The notes under the pieces: generated by a model
Told to the model about the DNA's origin: nothing
Databases searched by the model: none
The model's input: the letters and a program-made list of their open reading frames with translations, nothing else
Translations under genes and position numbers: made by a program
Shown here: piece after piece, positions 7,345 to 15,410 of the stretch
Layout of the letters: each line of letters begins with the position of its first letter
Numbering within the stretch: position 1 is the first letter of the stretch
NCBI RefSeq assembly: GCF_014196425.1
Contig: NZ_JACIDR010000001.1
Location: forward strand, 1,240,001 to 1,304,000
DNA: 64,000 bases
Direction: 5' to 3'
Origin: Hansschlegelia beijingensis
GTDB lineage: Bacteria > Pseudomonadota > Alphaproteobacteria > Rhizobiales > Methylopilaceae

Positions 7345-8031
7345 CTATGGGTCGGACCGGCGATGCACCTTCCATGCGTGGAGGCAAGACCGTGCGTTCC
7401 AGTCGCGGCCCAACGCTTCGATGAGGTCCTCCAAAAAGTGCAGAAAAGGTCCTTCGCTGGTGTCACCTTTCGGTGCGGCCTTCCCGGTGTTTTCCATCCA
7501 AAATCTCCGAGCATTCTCGACCAGAGAGATGCGCGCCCAGGTCTCTGCACTGCGTTGCTGTTTGCTTTCGTCTGGGTAGTGCGAAAGCAGCTCCTCCGCT
7601 GAAGTCAAAGCATCCTCTTGATCCACACCGACGAGCGGAGGCATGGGTTCCTGCGGAGCTTGCCCGGTGAGCCCGACGTGGAGCTGCCAACAGAGATCAC
7701 GAGCTGAGTGCACGATCTCGCCATAGCTGGCCCATACAGCGGCGGTGTGCGGCGACGACTGTCTCCTAGCGCGAGCGTTCCTCCGAAATGTCTCCTCGAT
7801 GTCCATTCTCAGCTCAGGAGAGAGGGCGTTGAGGGCCTCCCAGGCTTCCGCGATGCCGCGACGCAACTTCGTGAGGTGCTCTCGCTCTTTCTCGCGCCAC
7901 ATTCCCCGCCCGTTCATGTCGACGAGCAGGAAAAACTCGTCGAGTAAGAGGTCGGCGTGATCTCCTAGCTCGATCCCGGGGAAGTGGTCGCGAAGTACGT
8001 CGGCGACGGTTGGCCGGTTTTCCTTCCTCAT
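7345..8031 (-). CDS. unknown 228-aa protein coupled to integrase (possible cargo)
   Basis: Start at ATG 8031 (MRKENRPTVADVLRDHFPG), which overlaps the integrase stop by four bases; upstream codons in the same frame fall inside the integrase gene. The protein is mostly helical, rich in charged residues and Trp, with segments ADLLLDEFFLLVDMNGRG, LRRGIAEAWEALNAL, RMDIEETFRRNAR and DALTSAEELLSHYPDES. No catalytic motif, membrane segment or signal is seen and no family is recognised. The position next to the integrase, at the element edge, is where satellites and prophages often carry host-benefit or defence genes, but there is no direct evidence for such a role. Confidence 0.6.
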   Translation of the reverse strand: MRKENRPTVADVLRDHFPGIELGDHADLLLDEFFLLVDMNGRGMWREKEREHLTKLRRGIAEAWEALNALSPELRMDIEETFRRNARARRQSSPHTAAVWASYGEIVHSARDLCWQLHVGLTGQAPQEPMPPLVGVDQEDALTSAEELLSHYPDESKQQRSAETWARISLVENARRFWMENTGKAAPKGDTSEGPFLHFLEDLIEALGRDWNARSCLHAWKVHRRSDP

Positions 8032-9323
8032 CCGCGCCGCCCTAGCCTGACGACCTTCGCCCCTGCCGCCCCGCTCAGGAACCGGCTCCATGCGTCCATC
8101 ATGGCCCGCCGCTTCTCAACCATGTCGGACCGGCGATAGGCGCGCTCGACCTCTGAGCCGACGCTGTGCGCCAACGCGATCTCGGCCATGTCACGCGGGT
8201 ATTCGGTCCGCTCCGCCGCCCAGTCACGGAAGGTCGATCGTAGGCCGTGCGGGACGGCTGGACGCCCGCTGCGCGGGTCCAGATAGCCGGGCCGCCCGGC
8301 GGCGACCTCAGCCTCTTGCATACGGCGCATGACGGCTGAGAGCGACATGTCGGACAATGGCCCGCCACGTACTGCGGCGAACACGTAATCGGAGCCGTCG
8401 ATCCGCGGCAACGTCTCCAGAAGCTCCGCAGCGGCGTCAGACAGCGGGACGCGGTGCTCGGCTCTCATCTTCATGCGCGCGGCCGGGATGATCCAAAGCC
8501 GTTTCTTCAGATCGATCTCGCTCCACACGGCGCCGCGGACCTCGCCAGAGCGGGAGGCGCAAAGGGCGAGGAACTCAAGCGCGCGCGTCGCCATGCCGTC
8601 CCGGTGCCGGAGCTCGGCGAACCAGGTCGCAGCGTCGTCCAGCGCCAGAGCAGGCTGGTTGTCGACCTTGGCCACCTTCCCAGGTTTCGGAAGGACAGCC
8701 TCAAGGTTCCCCTTCCACCGGGCGGGATTGTCGCCGACGCGATGCCCCGCGACGGTGGCCCAATTCAGGATGGACTCGACGCGCCCCCGCAGGCGGGAGG
8801 CCGTCTCGGTCTTCACGGTCCAGATCGGCTCGAGCACCCTGAGCATGTCCTGCAGCGCGATGTCGGACACGAGCATGCCTCCGATCAGCGGCGTGGCGTA
8901 AACGTCGATCGTCGCCCGCCATTGCTTCCGGTGCTTTTCGTTCCGGAACTCGGCGAGCCGCTTCTCGAGGTACCGCTCGACCGCGTCGGCGAACGTCAGG
9001 CCTCGCGCGTGCGCGGCTGCCAGCGACGCTCTTGCGGCCCTCTTCTCGAGAATCGGATCAACGCCAGCGGCGATCTTGTCGCGGACCTCGCGAGCCTTCT
9101 CGCGCGCCGCGGCCAGGGTGACGTCAGGATAGCCGCCGAGCCCGATCTCACGTCGACGACCGCCCGCCCGGATACGCAGCAGCCAACTCTTCGCGCCGTT
9201 CGGCGTGACCTGCACGGCGAGCCCCGAGACGCCGCCAACGGCATGAACGGTCGGGAGCCGCCCGCCCCCGTGAGCAAGGCGTTTGACGTCCAGAGCAGAG
9301 AGCTCGCGCGCCTTCTTCGGCAT
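8028..9323 (-). CDS. int: tyrosine recombinase, P4-type integrase
   Basis: 431 aa from ATG 9323 (MPKKARELSALDVKRL). The N-terminal 100 residues are the DUF4102 arm-binding domain (GLAVQVTPNGAKSWLLRIRAGGRRREIGLGGYPDVTLAAAR in pieces). A SAM-like core-binding domain follows (about 105-205), then the catalytic domain with the first Arg in SRSGEVR, the HGLRSTF box (His and second Arg), a second His in ALAHSVGS and the nucleophile Tyr in ERAYRRSDM. All residues needed for strand exchange are present, so the enzyme is probably active. The start lies 10 bases from a tRNA-like 3' end at 9333-9356, as expected for this class, which integrates at tRNA 3' ends. An upstream ATG at 9380 would translate that tRNA fragment and is unlikely. 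Confidence 0.93.
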   Translation of the reverse strand: MPKKARELSALDVKRLAHGGGRLPTVHAVGGVSGLAVQVTPNGAKSWLLRIRAGGRRREIGLGGYPDVTLAAAREKAREVRDKIAAGVDPILEKRAARASLAAAHARGLTFADAVERYLEKRLAEFRNEKHRKQWRATIDVYATPLIGGMLVSDIALQDMLRVLEPIWTVKTETASRLRGRVESILNWATVAGHRVGDNPARWKGNLEAVLPKPGKVAKVDNQPALALDDAATWFAELRHRDGMATRALEFLALCASRSGEVRGAVWSEIDLKKRLWIIPAARMKMRAEHRVPLSDAAAELLETLPRIDGSDYVFAAVRGGPLSDMSLSAVMRRMQEAEVAAGRPGYLDPRSGRPAVPHGLRSTFRDWAAERTEYPRDMAEIALAHSVGSEVERAYRRSDMVEKRRAMMDAWSRFLSGAAGAKVVRLGRRG

Positions 9324-9332
9324 AGGCCGCCC

Positions 9333-9356
9333 GTTCGATTCCGGGTCCGTCCGCCA
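9333..9356 (+). other. attR: attachment site core: 3' end of a tRNA gene, probably tRNA-Ser
   Basis: The stretch reads like a tRNA end: TTCGATT loop (9334-9340), the 3' half of the T stem CCGGG (9341-9345), seven acceptor bases TCCGTCC (9346-9352), discriminator G and CCA (9354-9356). The 5' T-stem bases do not pair properly and no 5' acceptor half (GGACGGA expected) occurs about 90 bases before, so this is only a fragment. Discriminator G with this acceptor sequence suits tRNA-Ser. Fragment duplication of a tRNA 3' end is the standard trace of integrase-mediated insertion, so the element should end here, with the intact tRNA at its left end. Confidence 0.72.
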
Positions 9357-9406
9357 TCGACTAAAAAGCCGACCCGCCAACCTACCCGCCCAACGCTTTG
9401 TAATTG

Positions 9407-9487
9407 TATGCGACAGGGAGCGACGGCATGCAACGACGGCGCGGCGCTATACCCTCGATTTTGAACTGTTATGCGACGGGGTGAGAC
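9407..9487. repeat. imperfect 18-base direct repeat near the attachment site
   Basis: TATGCGACAGGGAGCGAC (9407-9424) recurs as TATGCGACGGGGTGAGAC (9470-9487), 15 of 18 bases identical, 63 bases apart. The location just outside the tRNA fragment may mean recombinase arm-type sites or a trace of earlier insertion at the same tRNA. Confidence 0.5.
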
Positions 9488-9488
9488 A

Positions 9489-9524
9489 GGCGGAGACAGG
9501 AAGATGCCTTCCTCCGTCTCCGCC
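9489..9524. repeat. stem-loop with 9-base outer stem
   Basis: GGCGGAGAC (9489-9497) pairs perfectly with GTCTCCGCC (9516-9524). Inside, GGAAG (9499-9503) pairs with CTTCC (9508-9512), leaving a four-base loop. The 3' side ends GTCTCCGCCA like a tRNA acceptor end, but the whole is only 36 bases, so it is not a tRNA. No T-run follows, so factor-independent termination is doubtful. Confidence 0.5.
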
Positions 9525-9926
9525 ACATTCTTCAGCCTAGGCGCTCTAGGGCGAGGCCGCCGTCACAGCCCGGAAGAACCGTCGTTGTTCTCTCCCGACG
9601 TCGAACCGGCGACGCGCTGAAAGGCGGTGCTGATCCGAGTCGGTCGCCCGGACGCGAAATCGGACGTGAGGGGCCCTGTCGGCGGCGCTGCGGATCGGTA
9701 CCTGGTGACCCAATTGGGCGATTGCCCCGGGCTCTCAGCACTGCTCGTCGGGGCCACAGACGACATCGCAAGGCTGGAGCCGCCGCCCAGCGAAGCCGGT
9801 GCGCCGAGGGCCGGTTCACCCGCTGATGGCGAAGATCGCGAGCCGGATGCGGGGCCCTGCCCCCTCGTCTTTCAGCCATCGACGCCGTTCAGAAAACCGC
9901 GCCGCACGTGAACCGATGCAGCTCGC

Positions 9927-11042
9927 CTAGCCACACTTGGCGCGCCTGTTCAAGTAATATTCCCAATTCCCGGCCGTCCAGACGCTGTACAACGGCCGAT
10001 GCCGACACGCGAGGCTCTTGATCCGGGGATCGCTGCGCATCATCGCAGCCAATGGAAGCCAGGCGAGGTTCTGCCTGTAGACTTGCGACACGGCGTTATC
10101 GTAGCCCGCGATCCCCTTGATCTTGTAGAACGTGACGGGATCCTCGGCGGCCGAGACCATCAGGTCGATCAACCTTCCCAGAGCGCCGCCGTTCGTGGCG
10201 CGGAGGGCCAGGTTTCCGTTCGCTTCCGCAATAGCATCGACCAGGACCAGGGCCTGCGTCGCGAAAAGGCTGTACTCCAGAGCTCTCCCACCCCGCTTCA
10301 TCTCCCGCGGCAGCGCTCCGTCGGCGTCGACTTGCTCCAGCATCCCGGCCGCGACTGAAACGGCGTGATCCAGATAGGACCTGTCATTGAGCGCGACAGC
10401 CGCCGACCCTAACGCCGCCGCTCCCCATGCATCGATGTTGTTGTCGTATGGCTTCATGTCCATGAATGACTTGATCCGGTCCGCCAGCTGCCGGATCCAT
10501 CTCTCGATCTCTTCGGACTCGTGGCGCGACCCAGGGTTGCCCTCCGTCGCATTCTGGCTGCTGGACTTGAGGATCGCGTAGGCGAGGATTGGCGGGGTCG
10601 CGTAAAGGCGGACCCCGCCCGTTTCGTTCCATTCGATCGACTTCAGGAACGTTCCCTGCCGCGCGAAGGACAGTATGTGAGCGAACGCGCATGACGCCGC
10701 CGCCCCCGCGACGCCGGTCCTCTCCGCCGCGGCCCGCGTCAGAGAACGTGCGATCGCGTCCTCCGCCGCCCTCAAGTTCGCTGTCCTGGCGTAGTATCCG
10801 CGCACCAGATCGGGATCGGCCCGCGAGTTTGTCGGCGGGTCCACGTAATAGCCGCCGCGCGGCATGACCTCCGGAAGCGGCTTCAGCGGCGGACAGTTTT
10901 GTTCCGCGGAGTCCTGCGGAGGATGACTCCGTTCCGCCGGCAGAACAAATGGCAGCTTGATCGTGTCAGCCAGGAGCGCGCGAGGCTGTAAGGCGACGGC
11001 TACGAAGCCGATCACCAGCGCTATGAGAGCCGATGCGCGCAT
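9927..11042 (-). CDS. secreted alginate-lyase-like protein (PL5/AlgL family), His substituted
   Basis: 371 aa with a signal peptide (MRASALIALVIGFVAVALQP, then ALLA before the cut). The mature part is an all-helical alpha/alpha toroid like AlgL. Family signatures are visible: NNIDAWGAAALGSAAVAL (about residues 200-217) and QVDADGALPREMKRGGRALEYSLFATQAL (about 239-268, here given in parts). In characterised PL5 lyases the catalytic set is Asn-His, Arg and Tyr. Here the Arg and Tyr of KRGGRALEY are kept, but the Asn-His pair (usually NNHxYW) reads NNID, so the His is lost. It may have another substrate or no lyase activity. It ends the leftward glycan gene run, in line with periplasmic polymer trimming during export. 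Confidence 0.75.
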   Translation of the reverse strand: MRASALIALVIGFVAVALQPRALLADTIKLPFVLPAERSHPPQDSAEQNCPPLKPLPEVMPRGGYYVDPPTNSRADPDLVRGYYARTANLRAAEDAIARSLTRAAAERTGVAGAAASCAFAHILSFARQGTFLKSIEWNETGGVRLYATPPILAYAILKSSSQNATEGNPGSRHESEEIERWIRQLADRIKSFMDMKPYDNNIDAWGAAALGSAAVALNDRSYLDHAVSVAAGMLEQVDADGALPREMKRGGRALEYSLFATQALVLVDAIAEANGNLALRATNGGALGRLIDLMVSAAEDPVTFYKIKGIAGYDNAVSQVYRQNLAWLPLAAMMRSDPRIKSLACRHRPLYSVWTAGNWEYYLNRRAKCG

Positions 11043-11140
11043 CGTCCACTCCCACGGAACCTTAGTCGCGCGCGATGGCGCCGAGCGTTTGACCTGACAG
11101 GCTTCAGCGCCCGACCGGGCAGTTCAGTCCCGGCGCGGCG

Positions 11141-11779
11141 TCATTCACCCCTTTTATAACCGCGCTCCAGGCAGAACGAGAAGGAGCCCCCGCCGTCGAG
11201 GGAAATCGTCCGGTAGCGCCATCCGTCTTCGGAACAGAACTGGTGGCAGGCCTGGATTACGCCATAGACGACAGGCTTCACCACGTTGCCGACGCAGAAG
11301 TCGTGGCCCGCTAGAAGACCACTTGGCTTGAGCTTGCGGGCGCCGAGGCGCAACTCGCTGAGCGTGAGATGGTAGGAATGCGTCGTGTCGATATAGATGA
11401 AGTCGAAAAAGCCGTCGTCGAACGCCCCGAGCATCTCCAATGAGCTGCCCACATGACGTTTCACGGAGCCGTTGGCGATCTCCTTCGCGAATTTCTCCTC
11501 AACCTTCGCGCGCCCCGCGCTGTATCGCTCCGCCTCCCACATATCGATCAGGTGAAGCTCATCCGGGCGGACCCGATTTAGGATCTCGGAGCTGAAATCC
11601 CCGAACGCGACGCCAAGCTCCGCAGCACGGCCGCCCTTCGGAACCCCGTCCAGCAACGCCTCCCTGCTCACGACGAGACGACAGCTTTCGACGTGATGCG
11701 GCGCGAGCTTGACGCGCGGCATCGAGTTCCATTGTTCCTGTCGCTTGCTCACCTGAGCAGCACTCTCAACCGCGCCCAT
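11141..11779 (-). CDS. class I SAM-dependent methyltransferase
   Basis: 212 aa, ATG 11779. The AdoMet-binding fold is seen from about residue 48: KGGRAAELGVAFGDFSSEIL (motif I, E.G...G..S), then DELHLIDMW (acidic end of strand 2), then FDFIYIDTTHSYHLTLSEL (motif of the Methyltransf_24 type) and LLAGHDFCVG. The family commonly methylates sugars in surface glycans or acts next to glycosyltransferases. It lies in the leftward glycan gene run, 195 bases after the GT4 gene. A later start (MPRVKLAPHHV, residue 20) is possible. Confidence 0.75.
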   Translation of the reverse strand: MGAVESAAQVSKRQEQWNSMPRVKLAPHHVESCRLVVSREALLDGVPKGGRAAELGVAFGDFSSEILNRVRPDELHLIDMWEAERYSAGRAKVEEKFAKEIANGSVKRHVGSSLEMLGAFDDGFFDFIYIDTTHSYHLTLSELRLGARKLKPSGLLAGHDFCVGNVVKPVVYGVIQACHQFCSEDGWRYRTISLDGGGSFSFCLERGYKRGE

Positions 11780-11974
11780 GTCGACCTTCCATTCCGAAGA
11801 TTATCCAGAGCACGTCCCGGGAGCGCCCCTCGGCGCCCACGCGAACGACGTTAACTCGCTGCCAGGCCCGAGCTTTTTCGATCGCGCAGCATCAACATCA
11901 AGAACAGAACGCTCAGGCGAAGCACCGAAGCGCCCTCGGCCCACGCAGGCTGCCCCCGCCCTCCTCCGACATCG

Positions 11975-13102
11975 CTAGCGCCCCAATGCGAGCGATGAAG
12001 CACGCGCATTTGGAGCGAGCTCATCAGCCGGGTCGCGCGCCAGAACCCGAAGACTGTCGATGTAACGGGAGGCGAGCACGCCGGGCGAATACATCGCCTG
12101 CCTTCGAATCCCGGCCTCCGATGCATCCAGCCAGGCGGCTCTGCTCCGTAGAAGTCTCTCCATCTTCTGGACCGCCGCACACAGGTCGCCAGGGACGAAC
12201 ATGCTGTCGCGCAACCGGCCTTGAAAGAGCTCCGGCAAGGCGCCTGCGCACGCAGCGACGATCGGAAGACCGCATGACATGGCCTCGTGAGCCACCAGGC
12301 AGAACGACTCCGCCTCCGATGTGGACAGCAGGACACCGCCCGCCCGAGCGCACGTCTTGTACAATCCGGCCATCGCATCGAGAGGAAGATTATGAAGCCA
12401 GGCGACCCCCTCTCTCAGCCCATTGGCGGACAGCTCGGTCAGAAACTCCTCGGTCATCGCAGGCGAGCAGTCGCCGCCGGTGACCATGACGACCTCACAT
12501 CCGGTTCTGCGGGCGACATCGCCGGCGATGCGGGCGGCGTCCTTCCAGCGCTTGTAGGACGCGATCTTGCCGACCCATAGAACCGTAGGCGGTCCCGCCG
12601 GCTCCTCCGGGCCCAGCGGCGGCGGATAGAACCTGTCGCGATCGATGATGTTCGGCGCCACCACGATCTTCTCCGGGCGGTAAGCTCCTGGCAGCGCCTC
12701 GATGACCCAGTTCCTGGACCACTCGCTGGGAACCAGAATCTGGTCACACAGCTCCAGCGTCGCGGGGGCGGCCTTCATGAGCGTCTTGAGGGTCGGCGTG
12801 TGGATCTCGAACACGACGGTCACCCCGGCATCCTTCAGGGGCGCGACGACCTCCGGCATGTCGAATACGACGACGACATCGGGAGCCGCCTGGCGCAGAA
12901 GGTCCGGAAGCGCCCGCTCCACGGAGGGCGTCACCCGGACATCCGACAAACCATGCGCCCTCAGATCCGCGATGCCCCCGAAGTCCCTCTCAAAACACGC
13001 GCTGACCTCGATCCCTTCCGCGAACAGCGACGCGAGCCTTGATTTGATGACCGACGTCACTCCGCCGAGATTTGCGTAATAATAACAAAACAGCACCCTC
13101 AT
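11975..13102 (-). CDS. glycosyltransferase family 4 (GT-B fold)
   Basis: 375 aa from ATG 13102 (MRVLFCYYYANLGGVTSV), which overlaps the previous stop by four bases. N-terminal domain: GGVTSVI glycine-rich acceptor loop, FDMPEVVAPLKDAGV and VFEIHTP. C-terminal nucleotide-sugar domain: PTVLWVGKIASYKRWKD, then ESFCLVAHEAMSCGLPIVAA with the EX7E motif of retaining GT4 enzymes. This is a cytoplasmic enzyme adding a sugar from an NDP- or GDP-sugar to a growing glycan. It is translationally coupled to the large glycosyltransferase before it, so the two probably act on the same oligosaccharide. Confidence 0.88.
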   Translation of the reverse strand: MRVLFCYYYANLGGVTSVIKSRLASLFAEGIEVSACFERDFGGIADLRAHGLSDVRVTPSVERALPDLLRQAAPDVVVVFDMPEVVAPLKDAGVTVVFEIHTPTLKTLMKAAPATLELCDQILVPSEWSRNWVIEALPGAYRPEKIVVAPNIIDRDRFYPPPLGPEEPAGPPTVLWVGKIASYKRWKDAARIAGDVARRTGCEVVMVTGGDCSPAMTEEFLTELSANGLREGVAWLHNLPLDAMAGLYKTCARAGGVLLSTSEAESFCLVAHEAMSCGLPIVAACAGALPELFQGRLRDSMFVPGDLCAAVQKMERLLRSRAAWLDASEAGIRRQAMYSPGVLASRYIDSLRVLARDPADELAPNARASSLALGR

Positions 13103-14967
13103 CGCGCGCCACACGTCATCTGGCGTCGATCCATGATGGAGCCGAGCAGCGTCTCTATCCTGTGCTCCCAGACATTCCTGTCGGCGTCAAAAGGAATGGC
13201 GACCGGTCGGCTCGCGATATCATCGTAAGCAGATCTGCAGCATTTCAGAAAACCCGCGAGGTCGTCATAGATATAACAACCCGCCAGCTCGCTAAGCCGG
13301 CCCATCTCCGACGACACGACAGGGAGATTGAGGCTTAGATAGTCATACACCTTGATCGGATCGACCGCGCGGGCCAGCGGAGACTGCCTGAACGGGATCA
13401 TAGCCACGTCCCAATGACTGGTGAGCCCCGGCAGATCCAGCGTCGGCACGGCGCTCAGAACGCGGACGTTCGCGGGAAGCGTCAGATCCGGAGCGCCGAA
13501 GCCGATGAGCTCGAAGCGCCAACTCGGCTCCAACCGGGCCGCCGACGCGATGAGGTTGAAGTCGAACCACGCCTCGGTGAGATGCCCGAAATAGCCGATG
13601 ACCGGCGCGGCGTTCCGACTCCCTGCGCCTGCCCTCGCCGAGCGATACGGGGCCGCCGCTGCGACGAACTCCTTGAACGTGGCGTTGGGAGACAGGAAGC
13701 CGGTTCTGCCGCCGCCGGCGAACATCTCCATCTTCTGCAGAAGAGGAGGGCTGACGCACACGATATCGTCGGAGGCGCCCGTCAGAAATCGCTCGAAGGC
13801 CGGGCGATACCATTTGCCCACGCCCGCAGCGGCGAACTCCTCCCAGTCGTCGCGCACCTCGTAGACGGTGCGCCATCCATAGAACTTGAAGACGCCGATG
13901 GATCGACACGCGACGTCGTCCGGCATGCTGAAGATGGCGATCCGGGCATCCAGGCCGTCGAAAGCAGCGATCCGGCTATACAGCCGGGAGAACACGTCGA
14001 CGGGCAGCTGGAGAACGTCCGGCACCTGCTGCGCGCAGAGCTCTTCTTGTGCGCTGAACCTGTGGTAGACGTAGACGACCCGGTATCCCAGCCGGGCGAG
14101 CGTCTTCGCGGCGATCTGCGGCCGGTTGAGGCGGTTCTCGGCATCGATGGGCTTCGTGGTCGCAGTGATCACGACGAGGCCGAGTGAGCCGGAATGCAGC
14201 GTTCCGTGAAGGAACTCGTCGAGCAGTGACTGAGCCTGTTCGAACTGCGTAGCCGCATCCGGTCGGTGCGTTTTCTTGAGAAGGCGGGCGTCTGGAGGGC
14301 CTGCCGACCGCCAGGATTGAACCCGAACGTCATACCGCACGGCCGACGGGAGCCCGTCGAACGCCAGCCGGACGACGGCGGCCTCATCGCCATCCCTGAG
14401 ATCGACGTAGCGGTACGGTCCCACAGCCTCGCTGTGACTTAGCCCGGGAATGCGGCCGGGCACGAGCGATCCCGCTTTGTCGAACTGCCTGACGGCGACT
14501 ATGTAGGCCTTCTCTGCGTCGCTGGCTCTGCGCGCGATCTCGATCTGCAGATCGACGACAGAGCCTGGCGAGAAACTGCCTTCGTCCACGATCTGGCTCT
14601 TGTTGGCGGTGGTCTTGCCCGCCCGCGACCTGACCATGGCGCCCGAGATATCGGGAAACATCGAGAAGGCCATGCGCCCTTCGAAGTTCCAGGAGGAGAG
14701 CTCAACCACAAGCCGCCTGGCTCCGGCGGGCGCCTTCACGTACAGGCTAAAAGGAGCGGAGCGGCCTTCGACCGATCCCCGGATGTAGCGATAGGCGCCG
14801 CGCTTCGATAAGCCCAACCCCTCATAGGGGGGAGAGATCGGATCGCCCGCCTCGTCGTAAAACACGAAGAAGGCGACGAAGTCCTTGGGGCCGCCCTCGC
14901 CGGAACACACTTCCCCGGTGAGAAGCCCAGCTCCCGGTCGCACGTCGAATTCGAGGACCAAAGGCAC
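13099..14967 (-). CDS. glycosyltransferase with two N-terminal beta-sandwich-like repeats
   Basis: 622 aa, ATG 14967. Residues about 1-110 and 125-240 are two copies of a beta-rich module sharing YDEAG/FDKAG, then GLSKRGAYRYI / GLSHSEAVGPYRYV and a C-terminal strand with R..VEL / YDVRVQS. Residues about 250-615 are a GT-B glycosyltransferase: SGSLGLVVITATTKP, VYVYHRFSAQEEL, IGYFGHLTEAWFDFNLI, and PIKVYDYLSLNLPVVSSEMG with a family-4-like C-terminal end, similar to the TuaH type. The repeats may bind the glycan acceptor. A single copy of the module stands alone in the gene just upstream (14982-15410). Coupled by four-base overlap to the next GT4 gene. Confidence 0.8.
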   Translation of the reverse strand: MPLVLEFDVRPGAGLLTGEVCSGEGGPKDFVAFFVFYDEAGDPISPPYEGLGLSKRGAYRYIRGSVEGRSAPFSLYVKAPAGARRLVVELSSWNFEGRMAFSMFPDISGAMVRSRAGKTTANKSQIVDEGSFSPGSVVDLQIEIARRASDAEKAYIVAVRQFDKAGSLVPGRIPGLSHSEAVGPYRYVDLRDGDEAAVVRLAFDGLPSAVRYDVRVQSWRSAGPPDARLLKKTHRPDAATQFEQAQSLLDEFLHGTLHSGSLGLVVITATTKPIDAENRLNRPQIAAKTLARLGYRVVYVYHRFSAQEELCAQQVPDVLQLPVDVFSRLYSRIAAFDGLDARIAIFSMPDDVACRSIGVFKFYGWRTVYEVRDDWEEFAAAGVGKWYRPAFERFLTGASDDIVCVSPPLLQKMEMFAGGGRTGFLSPNATFKEFVAAAAPYRSARAGAGSRNAAPVIGYFGHLTEAWFDFNLIASAARLEPSWRFELIGFGAPDLTLPANVRVLSAVPTLDLPGLTSHWDVAMIPFRQSPLARAVDPIKVYDYLSLNLPVVSSEMGRLSELAGCYIYDDLAGFLKCCRSAYDDIASRPVAIPFDADRNVWEHRIETLLGSIMDRRQMTCGAR

Positions 14968-14981
14968 GGCTCAGGTCGCGC

Positions 14982-15410
14982 TCAGCGACGGAGGAACAGC
15001 TGAGAGACAGAGACCGTCGAGTTTGCAAACCGGTGGAGCGTCAGCTCGACCGAGATCGCCCGTCGCGGCACAGGCAGATCGAACTCGTGATGGACCACGC
15101 TGCGATCAGCCGGGCAGCCCAGGTACCGGAAGAGCCCGAACTTCTCGGATCTGCTCCACCCTCTCGGGATGTGATCCGTTATCTCGGCGCCGTCGGCGTC
15201 CCGCCAGGAGGCTGACAACAGCGCCCCCTTCTGGTCGGAGTCGCCATCGGCCTTTGGCTCGTAGGACAGCGCGGTCATTAGGGTCAGGGTCTGGCCGGAC
15301 CGAACAGGCACGAACAGACGGCCGATCCCAGCCCGAGACGTCTGACTGCTGCGCGCGACCGACCCCGGTTCAAAGAAACCGGGACGGGTTCGTTGCTTGC
15401 TGATCACCAT
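14982..15410 (-). CDS. stand-alone beta-rich module related to the glycosyltransferase repeats
   Basis: 142 codons with the start at 15410 (MVISKQRTRPGFFEPG); a longer reading to 15497 is possible but its first 29 codons look non-coding. The core reads GALLSASWRDADGAEITD, then RGWSRSEKFGLFRYLG, then FDLPVPRRAISVELTLHRF. The spacing of these elements is the same as in the two N-terminal repeats of the following 622-aa glycosyltransferase, 15 bases downstream. No signal peptide or catalytic motif is seen. Probably an accessory, glycan-binding or scaffold protein; the function is inferred from the shared module only. Confidence 0.65.
   Translation of the reverse strand: MVISKQRTRPGFFEPGSVARSSQTSRAGIGRLFVPVRSGQTLTLMTALSYEPKADGDSDQKGALLSASWRDADGAEITDHIPRGWSRSEKFGLFRYLGCPADRSVVHHEFDLPVPRRAISVELTLHRFANSTVSVSQLFLRR

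Larger units (their letters stand above)
9357..9926. other. intergenic stretch between element end and glycan locus
   Basis: About 570 bases with no gene I can support. Short open frames (9627-9911 plus strand; 9532-9879 minus strand) have no recognisable protein features and lack good ribosome sites. The part 9360-9475 is less GC-rich than its surroundings. It contains the direct repeat at 9407/9470 and the stem-loop at 9489-9524. Degraded remnants of an older insertion are possible but not shown. Confidence 0.5.

Noticed and set aside
9267-9356. A complete tRNA gene ending at the CCA at 9356
   Set aside because: The 3' end is tRNA-like, but no matching 5' acceptor half, D arm or anticodon arm is present in the 90 bases before it, and the T stem does not pair on its 5' side.
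9627-9911. A small plus-strand gene between the element and the glycan locus
   Set aside because: No recognisable features, no ribosome site, and poor coding character; kept only as intergenic sequence.
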